From the NCBI RefSeq assembly GCF_014764505.1, contig NZ_JACXWX010000038.1, positions 1-43,896 of the forward strand: a DNA stretch of 43,896 nucleotides, written 5' to 3'. This DNA comes from Phormidium tenue FACHB-886. GTDB lineage: Bacteria; Cyanobacteriota; Cyanobacteriia; Elainellales; Elainellaceae. Position numbers and translations under genes: made by a program. Shown one piece after another: positions 23,537-33,642 of the stretch (position 1 is its first letter; each line of letters begins with the position of its first letter). A model generated the notes under the pieces. It made no database searches. It had not been told where the DNA came from and saw only the letters and a list, made by a program, of their open reading frames with translations.

Positions 23537-23745
23537 GCGCCACAAATTTGAAAGCATCTAGCAGAGGACACAGTAAGCAAACATTTTGTTTTAGTTGTAA
23601 AATAATTTCGCGCCACAAATTTGATAATGCGACTCAATAAATGCCGAGATAAAAAACGATAAAACCTTTATGAGACAAGAGTTTTACGCTTTATAACGTT
23701 GCGCCACGAATTTGAAAGCCGCGCCATTTTTTATTAAGATGTACA
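23537..23745 (-). mobile_element. Lone Tn7/Tn5053-like transposon end (candidate)
   Basis: Read on the minus strand from 23745, the sequence begins TGTACATCTTAATAAAAAAT and then carries three spaced copies of a TTTCAAATTTGTGGCGC-type repeat. Their plus-strand positions are 23701-23717 (one mismatch), 23610-23625 and 23537-23553. A TGT-starting terminus followed by spaced ~17-bp repeats is how TnsB/TniA-type transposon ends, including CRISPR-associated ones of cyanobacteria, are built. The element would extend to the left. No partner end or tns genes are in the window. Confidence 0.4.
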
Positions 23746-24364
23746 GTCTGACCATGTTATTGTGGGACTTTGCCACTCATTTAATTGGGGTGTAAGCGTT
23801 TCCATTAAGTCGAGAAAAGCATTCAGAGAACTCATGCGCGATCGCCTCGCGTCAGGTAATCAGAAGGATTTTTAGCACAAGTGTACTGAAAATCATCAGA
23901 AGCAGCGACATCGATCGTGTGACTGAAATAATTGCCGATTTTAGCGAGAAGAATCTCCAGAGTACTCGTCAGGCAAAAGTTTCAGCCATTCCAGAACAAA
24001 CGACACGATCGTGCAAATCGCAACATTTACCGGACGAGCGTACAAGAGGTGTAAAGTGTAATAGGTTACCATAGATTAGAATCAGTTCATGTTTTCATTC
24101 AATTCTTTAATATCAATTCTCTGTGAAATACCTGTTTATTTAGGGTAACGTTCATGAGCGTTCTAAATTCCCGTATCTTAATTGCCGTGTCCGGTATTGT
24201 TATCTTTTACAGTTCAGGGCGCTTTCAGCCACTCTTAATATCCTGCATCAATCCGTCAACAGCAAGCACAGTTGATACTTTAAGTTCAAGCTGAGGATAT
24301 TATGGAAAGCGTATTCAGACAGGGGAGCGATGTAGCTTGCAGACAAGTATAAGGAAGCTAAACC
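23746..24364. other. Intergenic leader of the giant kinase gene
   Basis: About 620 bp without a convincing gene. It includes an HIP1-like GCGATCGC near 23838, mixed short open frames with no recognisable domain, and AAGGAAG just before the kinase start at 24365. The sequence is long enough for a distant promoter. I see no clear operator or riboswitch. Confidence 0.4.
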
Positions 24365-27300
24365 ATGGTCATAGCATCTGAATATAAAATTACGCAAGAG
24401 CTTCAATCCGATTCAGATATAGCCATTTATCGAGCGGTCAAAGAAGAAGATCAATCATTAGTCATTATTAAATCGTTACTAACTGATGAGCCAACTCTAA
24501 GAGACATTACTAGATTTAGACAAGAGTTGGAGATCGCTAAACAGTGTCACATTTCAGATCTACTAAGACCGATCGCCCTAAAGAGTGAAAACAATCAGTT
24601 AATTCTATTTTATGAGAATTTTGATGGAATATTTTTATCAAACTATATTAAAAGTAAAACAATTCATGCACCAGAGTTTTTAACGATTGCCCTACGGCTT
24701 ACAGATGCCCTAGAAAAGCTTCATAAAAATCGTATCATTCACAAAGATATCCAGCCTCGCAATATTCTAATCAATTTTAACAATCAGCAAGTCAAACTTA
24801 CGAATCTAAGTGCAGCATCGTTTCTTACTAAAGAGAGTCTAACCATCAGCAACCCCGAGTTTTTGGAAGGAACATTGGCGTACATGTCCCCAGAACAAAC
24901 GGGGCGAATGAATCGATCACTCGATTATCGAACCGATTTTTACTCCTTAGGAGCCACATTCTATGAGCTGTTGACAGGTCAGCCACCCTTCCCCAATACC
25001 GATCCAATGGAACTGGTTCACTGTCATATTGCTAGAGTGGCCACTTCACCTCATCAACTGAATCCAGCAGTGCCTCTAGCTGTCTCTGACATTGTGATGA
25101 AGTTGCTATCGAAGACCGCAGAGGAACGGTACCAAAGTACCTACGGGCTTAAAGCCGATTTGGAGAGTTGTCTAACCCAGCTGCAAGAACAGGGGCACAT
25201 TTCTCGCTTCATACTGGCTCAGCGCGATGTGACAAGCCAACTGTTGATTTCCCAAAAACTCTATGGACGAGAGACTGAGGTTGCCGCTTTAATGGCTGCG
25301 TGCGATCGCGTTAGCCAGGGCGAGCGTGAACTGATGCTAGTCAGTGGCTATTCGGGAATCGGTAAATCTAGCTTAGTTCAAGAAGTTTATAAGCCAATCC
25401 TGCGCCAACGAGGATACTTTATTGCGGGTAAGTTTGACCAGTTTAAGCGCAGTATTCCCTATTCTGCCTTAATTCAAGTTTTTCAGGATTTGATTCGGCA
25501 ATTGCTGACCGAAAGCCCCGAACAGCTTCAAGCTTGGAAAGAAAAAATTCTGGCGGCAGTGGGGGTTAGTGGGCAAACCGTCATTGAGGTGATTCCTGAA
25601 GTTGAGTTGATTATTGGTGAACAACCAACGGTGCCAGCATTGGGACCGACGGAGTCACAAAACCGCTTCAACCGAGTATTCAAACAATTGATTGGTGTGT
25701 TTGCTCAGTTACAGCACCCCCTCACAATCTTCCTAGATGACTTGCAGTGGGTTGATCTTGCCTCCTTGAAACTGATGAATATTCTGATCAGTGATCCAGA
25801 TATTCAATGCTTACTGCTCATTGGGGCATACCGTGATAACGAAGTGAGCGCAACGCATCCATTGAATCTGGCCCTTGAGGAGATTCACAAAACTGAAACG
25901 ATCGTGAATCAAATAAACCTCAAACCGCTAGAGTTCTTTCACATCAATCAACTCATTGCAGATACAGTACGTTGCAGTTCAGAACGCTCTAGTTCGTTAG
26001 CAGAAGTTGCTTACAGAAAAACTGCCGGAAATCCCTTTTTCTTGACGCAATTTCTCGAAACACTTTATCAGGAGAATCTGCTGTATTTCGATTTCGCCAC
26101 TGGTAGCTGGCAATGGGATTTGCAACACATTCAAAACCGAGCGACTCCAAATAACGTCGTTGAACTAATGGCGAATAAGATTGCAAATCTTGAAGGAGCA
26201 ACACCCAATACTTTAAAGCTGGCAGCTTGTGTCGGAAATCGTTTTGATCTAGGTGTTTTAGCAACGGTTAACGAGAAATTTCTCGTTGCAACGGCGAATG
26301 ATCTTTGGAAAGCTCTTCAATCTGGGTTGGTGCTTCCTCTAGATAATTCCTACAAACTTCCTCAAATTTTAACCCAACTTGAGCAAGAAACTGCACTCTC
26401 CACTGCTTCAAAAATAGATTATAAATTTCTCCACGATCGCGTTCAGCAAGCCGCTTATAGCTTGATCTCAGAAGAAGATAAAAAAACAACTCACCTAAAA
26501 GTGGGATGGTTGCTATTACAAAACACTCCATCTACTGAACTAGAAGATAGTATTTTTGAAATCGTTAATCACCTGAACCTTGGTGCTGAACTGGTTACCC
26601 AGCAGTCAGAAAAGTATCAGTTGAGCCATCTGAATCTGATTGCAGGCAGAAAAGCGAAGGCTGCAACGGCTTACGAAGCGGCTGTTCGATATTTAACAAC
26701 CGGGCTTGAGCTTTTAGCGATCGATAGTTGGCAGCACGAATATGACTTAACGCTAGCTCTGTTTACAGAAGCGATCGAAGCAGAGTACTTAAGTACGCGA
26801 TTTGAGCACGCAATTCAGCTTTCCGAAATCGTGTTCTCACAAGCAAGAAGCTTGTTAGATAAAATTCCAGCCTATAGGAGCCAAATTCAGTTTTATGCCT
26901 CGCAGAATCAGGCGGATAAGGCAATTGTTACAGCGTTATCTGTTCTAACAATGCTAGGCATCTCTCTACCTCGAAACCCAGGAAAATTGAATGTTGGCGT
27001 AGAGCGGCTTTGGCTCAAATTTGCTTTAAGGAGAAGGAAAATTGAGGCATTAGCTGACCTGCCAGAAATGACAGATGCCGATAAACTGGCAGCGATGCAA
27101 GTTATCAGTAGTGTGATTTCACCTGCCTACATGGCAGCTCCAAATCTTTTTGCCATCCTGGTTTTTAGGTCGCTAAGGCTCAGCCTCAAATACGGCAACT
27201 CTTCGCTGTCTGCCATTGCTTACGGTCAATATGGTTTAATGCTTTGCGCGAGCAGGGAGATTGATTTGGGGTATCAGACGGGGCAACTTGCTTTGCGGTT

Positions 27301-30121
27301 GCTAGAGAAGTTTGAGGCGAGAGAACTGAAATGTAAAACTTATTTCTTATTCAATTCCTCCATCAGACATTGGAAAGAGCATACTCAGGAAACCATAGAA
27401 TTTCTATTAGAAGGGTCTCAGAGTGGGTTTGAGGTTGGAGACGTAGAATTTGCCTGCTACAATGCTGCATTTTATTACATGCATTTGTTCTTTACTGGTG
27501 AACCCTTACAGGCTGTAGCTGAGCAACAGTCTCGATATGTTGAGTTGATGACTAAGTTGAGACAGGAGTTTCAAAGCCATTTCATTAAGTTATGGAGGCA
27601 ATTGGTTTTGACCCTGCTAGGTGAGTTAGCTAATGAGTATCGCCTACCCCATGAGACAGTTGATGAAGCGGAAACGATGAGTTTTTTGCTTGAAGCTAAG
27701 AACTATAGCTCGCTCTTTTATGCATATTACACCAAGTTAGTCTTATCTTATTTTGCTAGAAACTACTCGCAGGCTGTCGCTCATGCTGAGTCAGCAGCAG
27801 CCTACACGGAAGGGGTTGCTGGAACGATCGTCGTTGTTGAGCATAATTTCTACTTCTCGTTAGCGTTGCTTGCGCGATATACCACAGCTTTAAAACACGA
27901 GCAGAATCAAATCCTTTCTCAGGTGCGATCGCATCAGAAAAAGATGAAAAAATGGGCAGACGATTGCCCTGCTAACTACCAGCCTAAATATGAACTCGTG
28001 AACGCTGAAACCAATCGAGTTCTAGGGCAAAAACTGGAGGCAATGGAGGCTTACGATCGAGCGGTTCAGGTTGCCAAAGAGCATGGGTATATTCAAGTAG
28101 AGGCTTTAGCAAATGAACTCGCAGCAGAATTTTATTTCTCTTTAGGAAAGGAGCAAATTGCTTATCCTTATTTAGGAGAGGCCCACTATGGATATGTCCG
28201 GTGGGGGGCAATGGCAAAAGTTGTCGATCTGGAGTCTCGCTATCCACAGCTGTTTGCCAGATTTACTGCCAGTCGATCAACCAACCTCAGAAGTGCCTCA
28301 AGCATAACCTTTTCCACAGCAGAGAGCCCTCGTGCGTTGGATTTGGCGACGGCCTTCAAGGCATCCCAAGCGCTGTCTAAAGAGGTTATCTTAAATAAGC
28401 TGCTCGAGCGATTCATGCACATCTTGATTGAAAATGCGGGAGCACAGAAGGGCTTGTTTATTACCTCTAAAGAGGATCAGCTTGTTGTTGAAGCGCAGAT
28501 CGCAATTAATGGAAGCGAAGCGATCGTGCTTTATCCGCCTTCGAACTCTGCTCAACAAAATCTTCCAACTACACTGATTAACTACGTTAAACGGACACGA
28601 GAAGATGTCATTTTAACCAATGCTGCCTATGAAGGACGGTTCACAACTGATCCCTACATTATTCAGCAAAAGTCTAAGTCAGTCTTATGCTTACCCATCG
28701 TTTATCAAGAAAAGCTAACCGGTATTTTATATCTAGAAAATAACTTGGTTACAGGAGCCTTTACACCAGAGCGCTTAGAGATTCTGAAACTCCTGACGGC
28801 GCAGGTTGCAATTTCGATCGAAAATGCAGCGCTTTACACCAATCTAGAGCAACAAGTCCAAGAACGCACAGCGCAGTTACAGCAGTCGTTAACGTTTGAA
28901 GCAACACTCAAACAAATTACGGATAGAGTTCGAGATAGCCTGGATGAAAACCAAATTTTAGAGACAACGGTTCAAGAACTGGCTCAGGTTCTCGGTGTGA
29001 TGTGCTGCGATGCCGGAATTTATGACAGTGAGCATAGAACCTCCACAATTTGCTACGAATATACAACGACGGTTCCTTCAGTGCGCGGGCGTACGTTCCA
29101 GATGGATGATGAATCTGCGATCTATGCTCAATTGTTGCAGGGAAGAAGCTTCCAGTTCTGTTTTGTGGTTCAGGAGGCTGCTCGACTCAAACATCAGTTC
29201 GCCATGCTAACGTGTCCGATCATGGATAACAAGAGGGCCCTTGGGGATCTGTGGCTATTTAAACCGAAAGAGGACACGTTTGATGAGCAAGAAGTTCGGC
29301 TGGTGCAGCAGGTTGCCAATCAGTGTGCGATCGCCATTCGGCAAGCCCGTCTCTACCAGACCGCTCAAACCCAAGTGCAAGCGTTAGAGGAACTTAATCA
29401 GCTCAAAGATGATTTCCTCAGCACTGTTTCTCACGAACTGCGGACGCCAATCTCCAATATGAAGATGGCAATTTACATGCTGAAGCAAATGCCTGATCCT
29501 GAACGACAGCAGCGTTATCTAAATATTTTGCAATCTGAATGTGCCAGAGAAGTTGAGCTAATTAATGATTTGCTCGACTTACAGCGCCTGCTTGCAGGTA
29601 CTAAGTCCTTTGAGCCAGAAATCATTCAACTTCAAGACTGGATACCTCCAATCCTGGAACCCTTTGATGAACGAATCCAAAGCCGGCAGCAGAGTTTACA
29701 GGTGATTATTGCTCCTGATCTACCTCTATTGACGACAGACCCTACCAGTTTAGGACGTATTGTGGCCGAATTACTCAATAACGCTTGCAAATACACGCCT
29801 CCAGAAGGGCATATCACGGTCAACATTCACAGGGTTGAGAACAGACAGCAGGATAATCAAGCTCCTGCGGTTGCCTGCTTCCCCTCCTCCATTCTCATCC
29901 AGGTCAGTAACTCTGGGGTAGAAATTCCGGCGGAGGAATTGCCGAGGATATTTGAAAAGTTTTATCGAATTCCAGGCAGCGATCGTTGGAAGCAAGGAGG
30001 AACCGGGCTAGGGCTGGCACTGGTACAAAAACTTGTAGAACACTTGGGCGCAGAAATTTATGTGGAGAGTATTGCAAATTTTACATGCTTTACAGTGAAG
30101 TTACCAATTGAACAAAATTAG
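24365..30121 (+). CDS. Giant Ser/Thr kinase-AAA-GAF-histidine kinase signalling protein (HstK type)
   Basis: This 1918-residue protein follows the cyanobacterial HstK layout. A Ser/Thr kinase-like domain (~8-270) has the ATP lysine K36 and catalytic loop IHKDIQPRNILI (D128, N133). The DFG position, however, reads N147-L-S, so the Mg-binding aspartate is missing. GTLAYMSPEQTGRMNR follows as in relatives. An AAA-type ATPase begins near 297, with P-loop GYSGIGKSS at 327-335, then a long helical repeat region to ~1320. Two GAF domains cover ~1330-1500 and ~1510-1670. A HisKA helix has H1690 in TVSHELRTPISN, and HATPase motifs are LLNNACKYTPPEG and GGTGLGLAL. No receiver domain is attached. It should sense a signal through GAF or AAA and phosphorylate an unlinked response regulator. 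Start ATG has AAGGAAG upstream. Confidence 0.9.
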   Translation: MVIASEYKITQELQSDSDIAIYRAVKEEDQSLVIIKSLLTDEPTLRDITRFRQELEIAKQCHISDLLRPIALKSENNQLILFYENFDGIFLSNYIKSKTIHAPEFLTIALRLTDALEKLHKNRIIHKDIQPRNILINFNNQQVKLTNLSAASFLTKESLTISNPEFLEGTLAYMSPEQTGRMNRSLDYRTDFYSLGATFYELLTGQPPFPNTDPMELVHCHIARVATSPHQLNPAVPLAVSDIVMKLLSKTAEERYQSTYGLKADLESCLTQLQEQGHISRFILAQRDVTSQLLISQKLYGRETEVAALMAACDRVSQGERELMLVSGYSGIGKSSLVQEVYKPILRQRGYFIAGKFDQFKRSIPYSALIQVFQDLIRQLLTESPEQLQAWKEKILAAVGVSGQTVIEVIPEVELIIGEQPTVPALGPTESQNRFNRVFKQLIGVFAQLQHPLTIFLDDLQWVDLASLKLMNILISDPDIQCLLLIGAYRDNEVSATHPLNLALEEIHKTETIVNQINLKPLEFFHINQLIADTVRCSSERSSSLAEVAYRKTAGNPFFLTQFLETLYQENLLYFDFATGSWQWDLQHIQNRATPNNVVELMANKIANLEGATPNTLKLAACVGNRFDLGVLATVNEKFLVATANDLWKALQSGLVLPLDNSYKLPQILTQLEQETALSTASKIDYKFLHDRVQQAAYSLISEEDKKTTHLKVGWLLLQNTPSTELEDSIFEIVNHLNLGAELVTQQSEKYQLSHLNLIAGRKAKAATAYEAAVRYLTTGLELLAIDSWQHEYDLTLALFTEAIEAEYLSTRFEHAIQLSEIVFSQARSLLDKIPAYRSQIQFYASQNQADKAIVTALSVLTMLGISLPRNPGKLNVGVERLWLKFALRRRKIEALADLPEMTDADKLAAMQVISSVISPAYMAAPNLFAILVFRSLRLSLKYGNSSLSAIAYGQYGLMLCASREIDLGYQTGQLALRLLEKFEARELKCKTYFLFNSSIRHWKEHTQETIEFLLEGSQSGFEVGDVEFACYNAAFYYMHLFFTGEPLQAVAEQQSRYVELMTKLRQEFQSHFIKLWRQLVLTLLGELANEYRLPHETVDEAETMSFLLEAKNYSSLFYAYYTKLVLSYFARNYSQAVAHAESAAAYTEGVAGTIVVVEHNFYFSLALLARYTTALKHEQNQILSQVRSHQKKMKKWADDCPANYQPKYELVNAETNRVLGQKLEAMEAYDRAVQVAKEHGYIQVEALANELAAEFYFSLGKEQIAYPYLGEAHYGYVRWGAMAKVVDLESRYPQLFARFTASRSTNLRSASSITFSTAESPRALDLATAFKASQALSKEVILNKLLERFMHILIENAGAQKGLFITSKEDQLVVEAQIAINGSEAIVLYPPSNSAQQNLPTTLINYVKRTREDVILTNAAYEGRFTTDPYIIQQKSKSVLCLPIVYQEKLTGILYLENNLVTGAFTPERLEILKLLTAQVAISIENAALYTNLEQQVQERTAQLQQSLTFEATLKQITDRVRDSLDENQILETTVQELAQVLGVMCCDAGIYDSEHRTSTICYEYTTTVPSVRGRTFQMDDESAIYAQLLQGRSFQFCFVVQEAARLKHQFAMLTCPIMDNKRALGDLWLFKPKEDTFDEQEVRLVQQVANQCAIAIRQARLYQTAQTQVQALEELNQLKDDFLSTVSHELRTPISNMKMAIYMLKQMPDPERQQRYLNILQSECAREVELINDLLDLQRLLAGTKSFEPEIIQLQDWIPPILEPFDERIQSRQQSLQVIIAPDLPLLTTDPTSLGRIVAELLNNACKYTPPEGHITVNIHRVENRQQDNQAPAVACFPSSILIQVSNSGVEIPAEELPRIFEKFYRIPGSDRWKQGGTGLGLALVQKLVEHLGAEIYVESIANFTCFTVKLPIEQN

Positions 30122-30290
30122 AGAATTAATTGATGAGTTTTTGGCGGTTGTTGCCTTCGGCTTACCCAAAACGTGTTCGCTATGTTCTTTCAATTCCGAT
30201 GTAGGCGTAAAGGTAACGAAGCTGCATCTAAGTGCCACGTGGTGTTTGAAACCTTCGACAAGTAAAAATTTCACGTTAGGTCAAAAATAG

Positions 30291-30325
30291 CGTTAACGGG
30301 GGCGGTAAAACTGCCCCCATTAACA
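30291..30325 (+). terminator. GC-rich hairpin after the kinase gene
   Basis: GTTAA and GGGGGC pair with GCCCCC and TTAAC around a GGTAAAACT-type loop. The stem is strong but is followed by ATTTAAAG rather than a T-run. It could slow polymerase or stabilise the transcript. Confidence 0.45.
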
Positions 30326-30343
30326 TTTAAAGTAATCTTCCTC

Positions 30344-30373
30344 AGCCGATCAATGTTGCGATCGGCTTCTTTT
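30344..30373 (+). terminator. Intrinsic terminator after the kinase gene
   Basis: AGCCGATC and GATCGGCT form an 8-bp stem around a short loop and are followed by TCTTTT. This fits a Rho-independent terminator for the plus-strand kinase gene, placed before the convergent nuclease-family gene. Confidence 0.6.
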
Positions 30374-30417
30374 AGGTTTTGCTAATTCCAGAAACAATAG
30401 CTCTCTAGTAACGAAGA

Positions 30418-31242
30418 TTAATTCTGAGCTACATCAGTGTTTGTGGCTTGATGGAGGATTTCCAAATCAGCCACGATGCCGAAATGGTCAGAAGGATAGA
30501 GAGTACGACTGTTAGAAGCTGGCTGGTCCAGAATTAATTGGCAATTCTTAACCCGCAGATGGTGATTGATAAAGATGTAATCCAAGGTGCCTCGCCAGGG
30601 GCGAAGTGTGCGATTGAAGCGCAGTTGCCGTAAAGCATGCCACAGCACTTTCTTCCAATTGCGTCGCACCAGGGGAGTAGGGCAGGTATAGGCTGGCTCC
30701 TGGCCGTGGTGTGCGGCATAGGCAGAGGTGAATTGTTGCCGCATAAGGGCGATTGCTGAGGTCTCTGGGGTTCCGTTAAAGTCTCCGACTGCAACAATGG
30801 GTAATTCTGGTGGAAGCTGTCCCAGCCAATCTAAAACCTGCTGCACTTGAACATTCCGTCCCGGATGAGGTCCGGGGTACCAGTAATAATGTCCATTGCA
30901 GAGGACAAACAGTTGCCCATTCACCATAACCTGAACATACTGAGCAACACGGTTCTGCCCTTTCAACGCGAGCATCTCCTGTTGGACGAATGGATAACGG
31001 CTGAGAATTGCGATTCCTTCAGACAGAGGGTTTCCTTCATCGTTGACTTTAGGAACGAGATACACGTAGGGCATATCTAGTTTTTCTGCAAGCCAGGCTC
31101 CTGTATCTTCTGGTAATTTGACGACCTCCTGCAAAGCAATTAAATCAGCGTTCTCCGCAGCCAGTCCTTTAACCAGGAGTTCCCGTCGCTGTGTCCATTC
31201 TTCCAGGTTAAATAAGATGTTGATTGTTGCAACTTTGACCAT
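30418..31242 (-). CDS. Endonuclease/exonuclease/phosphatase family protein
   Basis: The 274-residue protein has the conserved metal and catalytic residues of the DNase I-like fold: the N-terminal strand ATINIL, E39 in IALQEV, H118 in CNGHYY, D154 and N156 in VGDFNGTP, D221 in TLDYIF, and the D252-H253 pair in PSDHFGIVADL. The family includes DNA repair nucleases, sphingomyelinases and inositol phosphatases. The substrate cannot be chosen from sequence. No signal peptide is evident, so it is probably cytoplasmic. It is convergent with the kinase gene and faces the IS701 relic upstream. There is no obvious operon partner. Confidence 0.85.
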   Translation of the reverse strand: MVKVATINILFNLEEWTQRRELLVKGLAAENADLIALQEVVKLPEDTGAWLAEKLDMPYVYLVPKVNDEGNPLSEGIAILSRYPFVQQEMLALKGQNRVAQYVQVMVNGQLFVLCNGHYYWYPGPHPGRNVQVQQVLDWLGQLPPELPIVAVGDFNGTPETSAIALMRQQFTSAYAAHHGQEPAYTCPTPLVRRNWKKVLWHALRQLRFNRTLRPWRGTLDYIFINHHLRVKNCQLILDQPASNSRTLYPSDHFGIVADLEILHQATNTDVAQN

Positions 31243-31349
31243 ATCCGTCCCTGTATAGTATTACAGTCATACATTTAGGATTGAGGTTCCACCTGAGCAC
31301 GTAACACACAAGAATACTTGTGCAGCCAACACTAACGACATGTGTCGGT

Positions 31350-31968
31350 ACCAACCTGTTCAAGAACGAACCTCATAATCGGCTAACCCTAACTGGCTCT
31401 TTGCCAATTTGAAGCACTCTTCAATGCACCAGCGTTTCCCTACCACTTTAGCAATCGTTGCCAACGATGTATCTTTCGGTGCAAAAACTTGGTAACAACT
31501 AGCCTGTTGCACTGGGTCAAGTTGCTCAAGCGCATGACGAAACACTAACCAGTCGATAGGGCTGCCGACCCATCACCACAGAGTGTTTCTTGTTAACCGT
31601 TAGCACGTAGGGCTGTTGTCCACTCTACTCTGACCATCAGAAGACACCCACCTGGCAATTCTCTAGATGCCCCGTTATGCCGTAGTACTGAACTTGTACT
31701 CGTTCCGCCATTTGCCAACCATTCTTGCGTTCTACGGGACTAAGCAGGGCTTGAATATAGTTGAAGGCAGCTTGACGAACTTCACAACGCGCGAAGTAAG
31801 GGATCAAGCATTGCTGAGATGATTTCAGTATGTTGCTCCATTGGCAGACGGACTCTAATGCATTACCCGTTGGAAATAACTGAGAGGGACCAACTAGGGA
31901 TTCATCCATAGAATGGATAGCTCAAAAGTATATTTCTTCAGCCTAAGCTATCTACAACTGTAGTACTA
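31350..31968 (-). mobile_element. IS701-type transposase relic with one terminal sequence
   Basis: Two minus-strand fragments come from an IS701-like DDE transposase. The N-terminal piece (31637-31909) holds CEVRQAAFNYIQALLSPVER and NGWQMAERVQ, then jumps by internal deletion to QYYGITGHLENCQVGVF. The C-terminal piece (31360-31545) holds VVGKRWCIEECFKLAKSQLG and ADYEVRS. Upstream of the start the sequence TCTACAACTGTAGTACTA at 31951-31968 is an exact inverted copy of 43791-43808, so it is the element's terminus. The other end of this copy is not visible. The gene is dead. Confidence 0.65.
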
Positions 31969-32034
31969 TATACGATCTGTATTGGTGGCAATCATTGGAG
32001 AGGCACCGGCATCAAATACGGGTATATAGCAAGT

Positions 32035-32442
32035 TTACGTTTCAACATCGTCTGGTTGTTCGAGCTGGATACTACGTTGCGATGCCACAATTGCATTCAC
32101 TGCAACCAGTAGCACCAACCAGAATCCGGTATCAACATCCAGCACAATACAAAAACAAGCAACGATTAGAAGTCCCCAACCTAAAAACACTGGTAAAGGT
32201 TGATCCAATCGATACTCAATCCAGCAACACAGGAGACCGTAGAGAATAAAGAGAAATCCTGGTACAAGAAACCAGTAATAAGCCCAGATGCGAAGGGAGT
32301 CGGGCTTTACTGCATCAACAATGCCAACATCAGCAATTTCTCGCCAGATACCGCTAAAGCCGATCGCTTCTGGCATGACCAACGCAATTAGACTGTGCAG
32401 TAGCCCGATCGCAATCAGGGCAGGTCCGCTAATCTTTGCCAT
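32035..32442 (-). CDS. DUF6463-like small membrane protein
   Basis: The 135-residue protein has about four hydrophobic segments: SGPALIAIGLLHSLIALV at the start, WFLVPGFLFILYGLL near 57-71, a paired Val/Leu-rich segment near 85-100 and LVLLVAVNAIVAS near 110. The early GLLH and GI...D pattern and the WF.xxGxxxxxxG block resemble DUF6463, a family of unknown function often next to small membrane proteins. It is the third of three co-directional membrane-protein genes. The 49-base gap to the next gene suggests a shared transcript from the MarR-controlled promoter. Confidence 0.7.
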   Translation of the reverse strand: MAKISGPALIAIGLLHSLIALVMPEAIGFSGIWREIADVGIVDAVKPDSLRIWAYYWFLVPGFLFILYGLLCCWIEYRLDQPLPVFLGWGLLIVACFCIVLDVDTGFWLVLLVAVNAIVASQRSIQLEQPDDVET

Positions 32443-32491
32443 CTTGTTGCCTCCATACGATCGATCATGGCTACCACCCTATTAATCCACA

Positions 32492-32998
32492 CTAATTCAC
32501 TGAAAGGGCAATCACGATCGCAATCAAACTGACCAGAGCGAAGCCTGCGCGGATGACATGGGAGTACTCCCACTGGTTCCGAAGATCTGTCCAGTCTATT
32601 GAACTTTTGTTTTGCTGCGCTTGATTGACACGGAATGAGAAAAAGCCAGCACTAAAGCCGCTGAGGTTTTCGCCCTCAAGCCAGAATTGATTGACAGGAT
32701 GGGTTAAAAGCCAGTAAACAGCTTGCATTCCAACCAATCCCAGCAAAGCTATCAGGGTTAGCCAAAATTTTGCACTTTCCAAAGGGGTGAACAATAGCAA
32801 GATCAGCGTCGCAATTAAGCCACCAAACTCTCCAATCGCACCGCCGATCGTAAACCCTGGATAATAAATGGGCTGCATTGCAAAATAGGCTTCTTTTGTA
32901 AGCCGCATTTTTCCTGGCAGCTCAAGCGCATGAGCGAGCGCCATCGCCAACGCGACAGCAACCAGAATCGCAGTCAGAACTTGTAGGATGTTGAACAT
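32492..32998 (-). CDS. DUF1772-like membrane protein, copy 2
   Basis: The 168-residue protein begins with a membrane helix carrying AMALAHALELPGKMRLTKEA. A YYPGFTIGGAIGEFGGL loop, further helices and a conserved WTDLRNQWEYSHVIRAGFAL near the C-terminus follow. The HALELPxKM and LRxxWEYSH blocks are shared with the upstream paralogue, so the two arose by duplication. Related DUF1772/anthrone oxygenase-like proteins are small four-helix membrane proteins, but an enzyme role here is unsupported. Confidence 0.72.
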   Translation of the reverse strand: MFNILQVLTAILVAVALAMALAHALELPGKMRLTKEAYFAMQPIYYPGFTIGGAIGEFGGLIATLILLLFTPLESAKFWLTLIALLGLVGMQAVYWLLTHPVNQFWLEGENLSGFSAGFFSFRVNQAQQNKSSIDWTDLRNQWEYSHVIRAGFALVSLIAIVIALSVN

Positions 32999-33051
32999 AA
33001 GTTCTCCTCCTCAATAGTTAGCCAATTGTCTGAAATTCATTTCTGTTATTG

Positions 33052-33570
33052 TCATCTCAATAGGGCATGAGGCTGTTCAATCAGGTCACGCCGATGCCGT
33101 GCAGATGTTTCAACTAAAACAGAAACGACTAACATACTAAAGGCACCGAGATGGCAAAAAAATCTCGCCAAGTGCGAATATTCCCACTGATAGCGGAGTT
33201 GCTCCCAGTTTACTGGAATTGATTCAGGAGTTGCACTCCGAATAACTCTGTTTGCGGGTTCTGTGAAGGCAAAAAAGACCACTGGAAATGCTAACAACAT
33301 GAGCGCGATCGCCACCAGCGTCAATGGGAATGCCGGACGACGTTTACGAACAAAGATAGCCAGCGCGATCGCAATAAGCGGTGCAGCGATTTCAATCCAT
33401 GCTCCAACGTTAGGAGGTCCAAACGCGACGTAAAGGCCATTTTGAATCGCAATGTACTGCGAGGCAGAATACTGCATTTTTGCTGGGAGTTCTAGTGCAT
33501 GGCAGAACGCTATTCCCGTCACCAGAGCAGACAAAATCAGGGTAATGAAACGCCAACTTTTTACAAGCAT
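33052..33570 (-). CDS. DUF1772-like membrane protein, copy 1
   Basis: This 172-residue paralogue of the next gene has the same FCHALELPAKMQYSASQY start and the WEQLRYQWEYSHLARFFCHL end, with three to four membrane helices in between. It is the first gene of the membrane-protein unit. Its promoter region faces the MarR gene and holds the palindromic operator at 33661-33678, so it is probably repressed by MarR. Function is unknown. Confidence 0.75.
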   Translation of the reverse strand: MLVKSWRFITLILSALVTGIAFCHALELPAKMQYSASQYIAIQNGLYVAFGPPNVGAWIEIAAPLIAIALAIFVRKRRPAFPLTLVAIALMLLAFPVVFFAFTEPANRVIRSATPESIPVNWEQLRYQWEYSHLARFFCHLGAFSMLVVSVLVETSARHRRDLIEQPHALLR

Positions 33571-33642
33571 CGTGAATCCTCCTCAATGAGGCTCTCGTTT
33601 GCCAATTGAATGGCATCGCTGGATTCAGCCATAATTGAAGTA

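Noticed and set aside
23521-23730. CAAATTTG repeats as operators for the kinase gene
   Set aside because: They lie over 600 bp from the start, with a TGTACA terminus beside them; a transposon end is a better fit, although regulatory use cannot be excluded.
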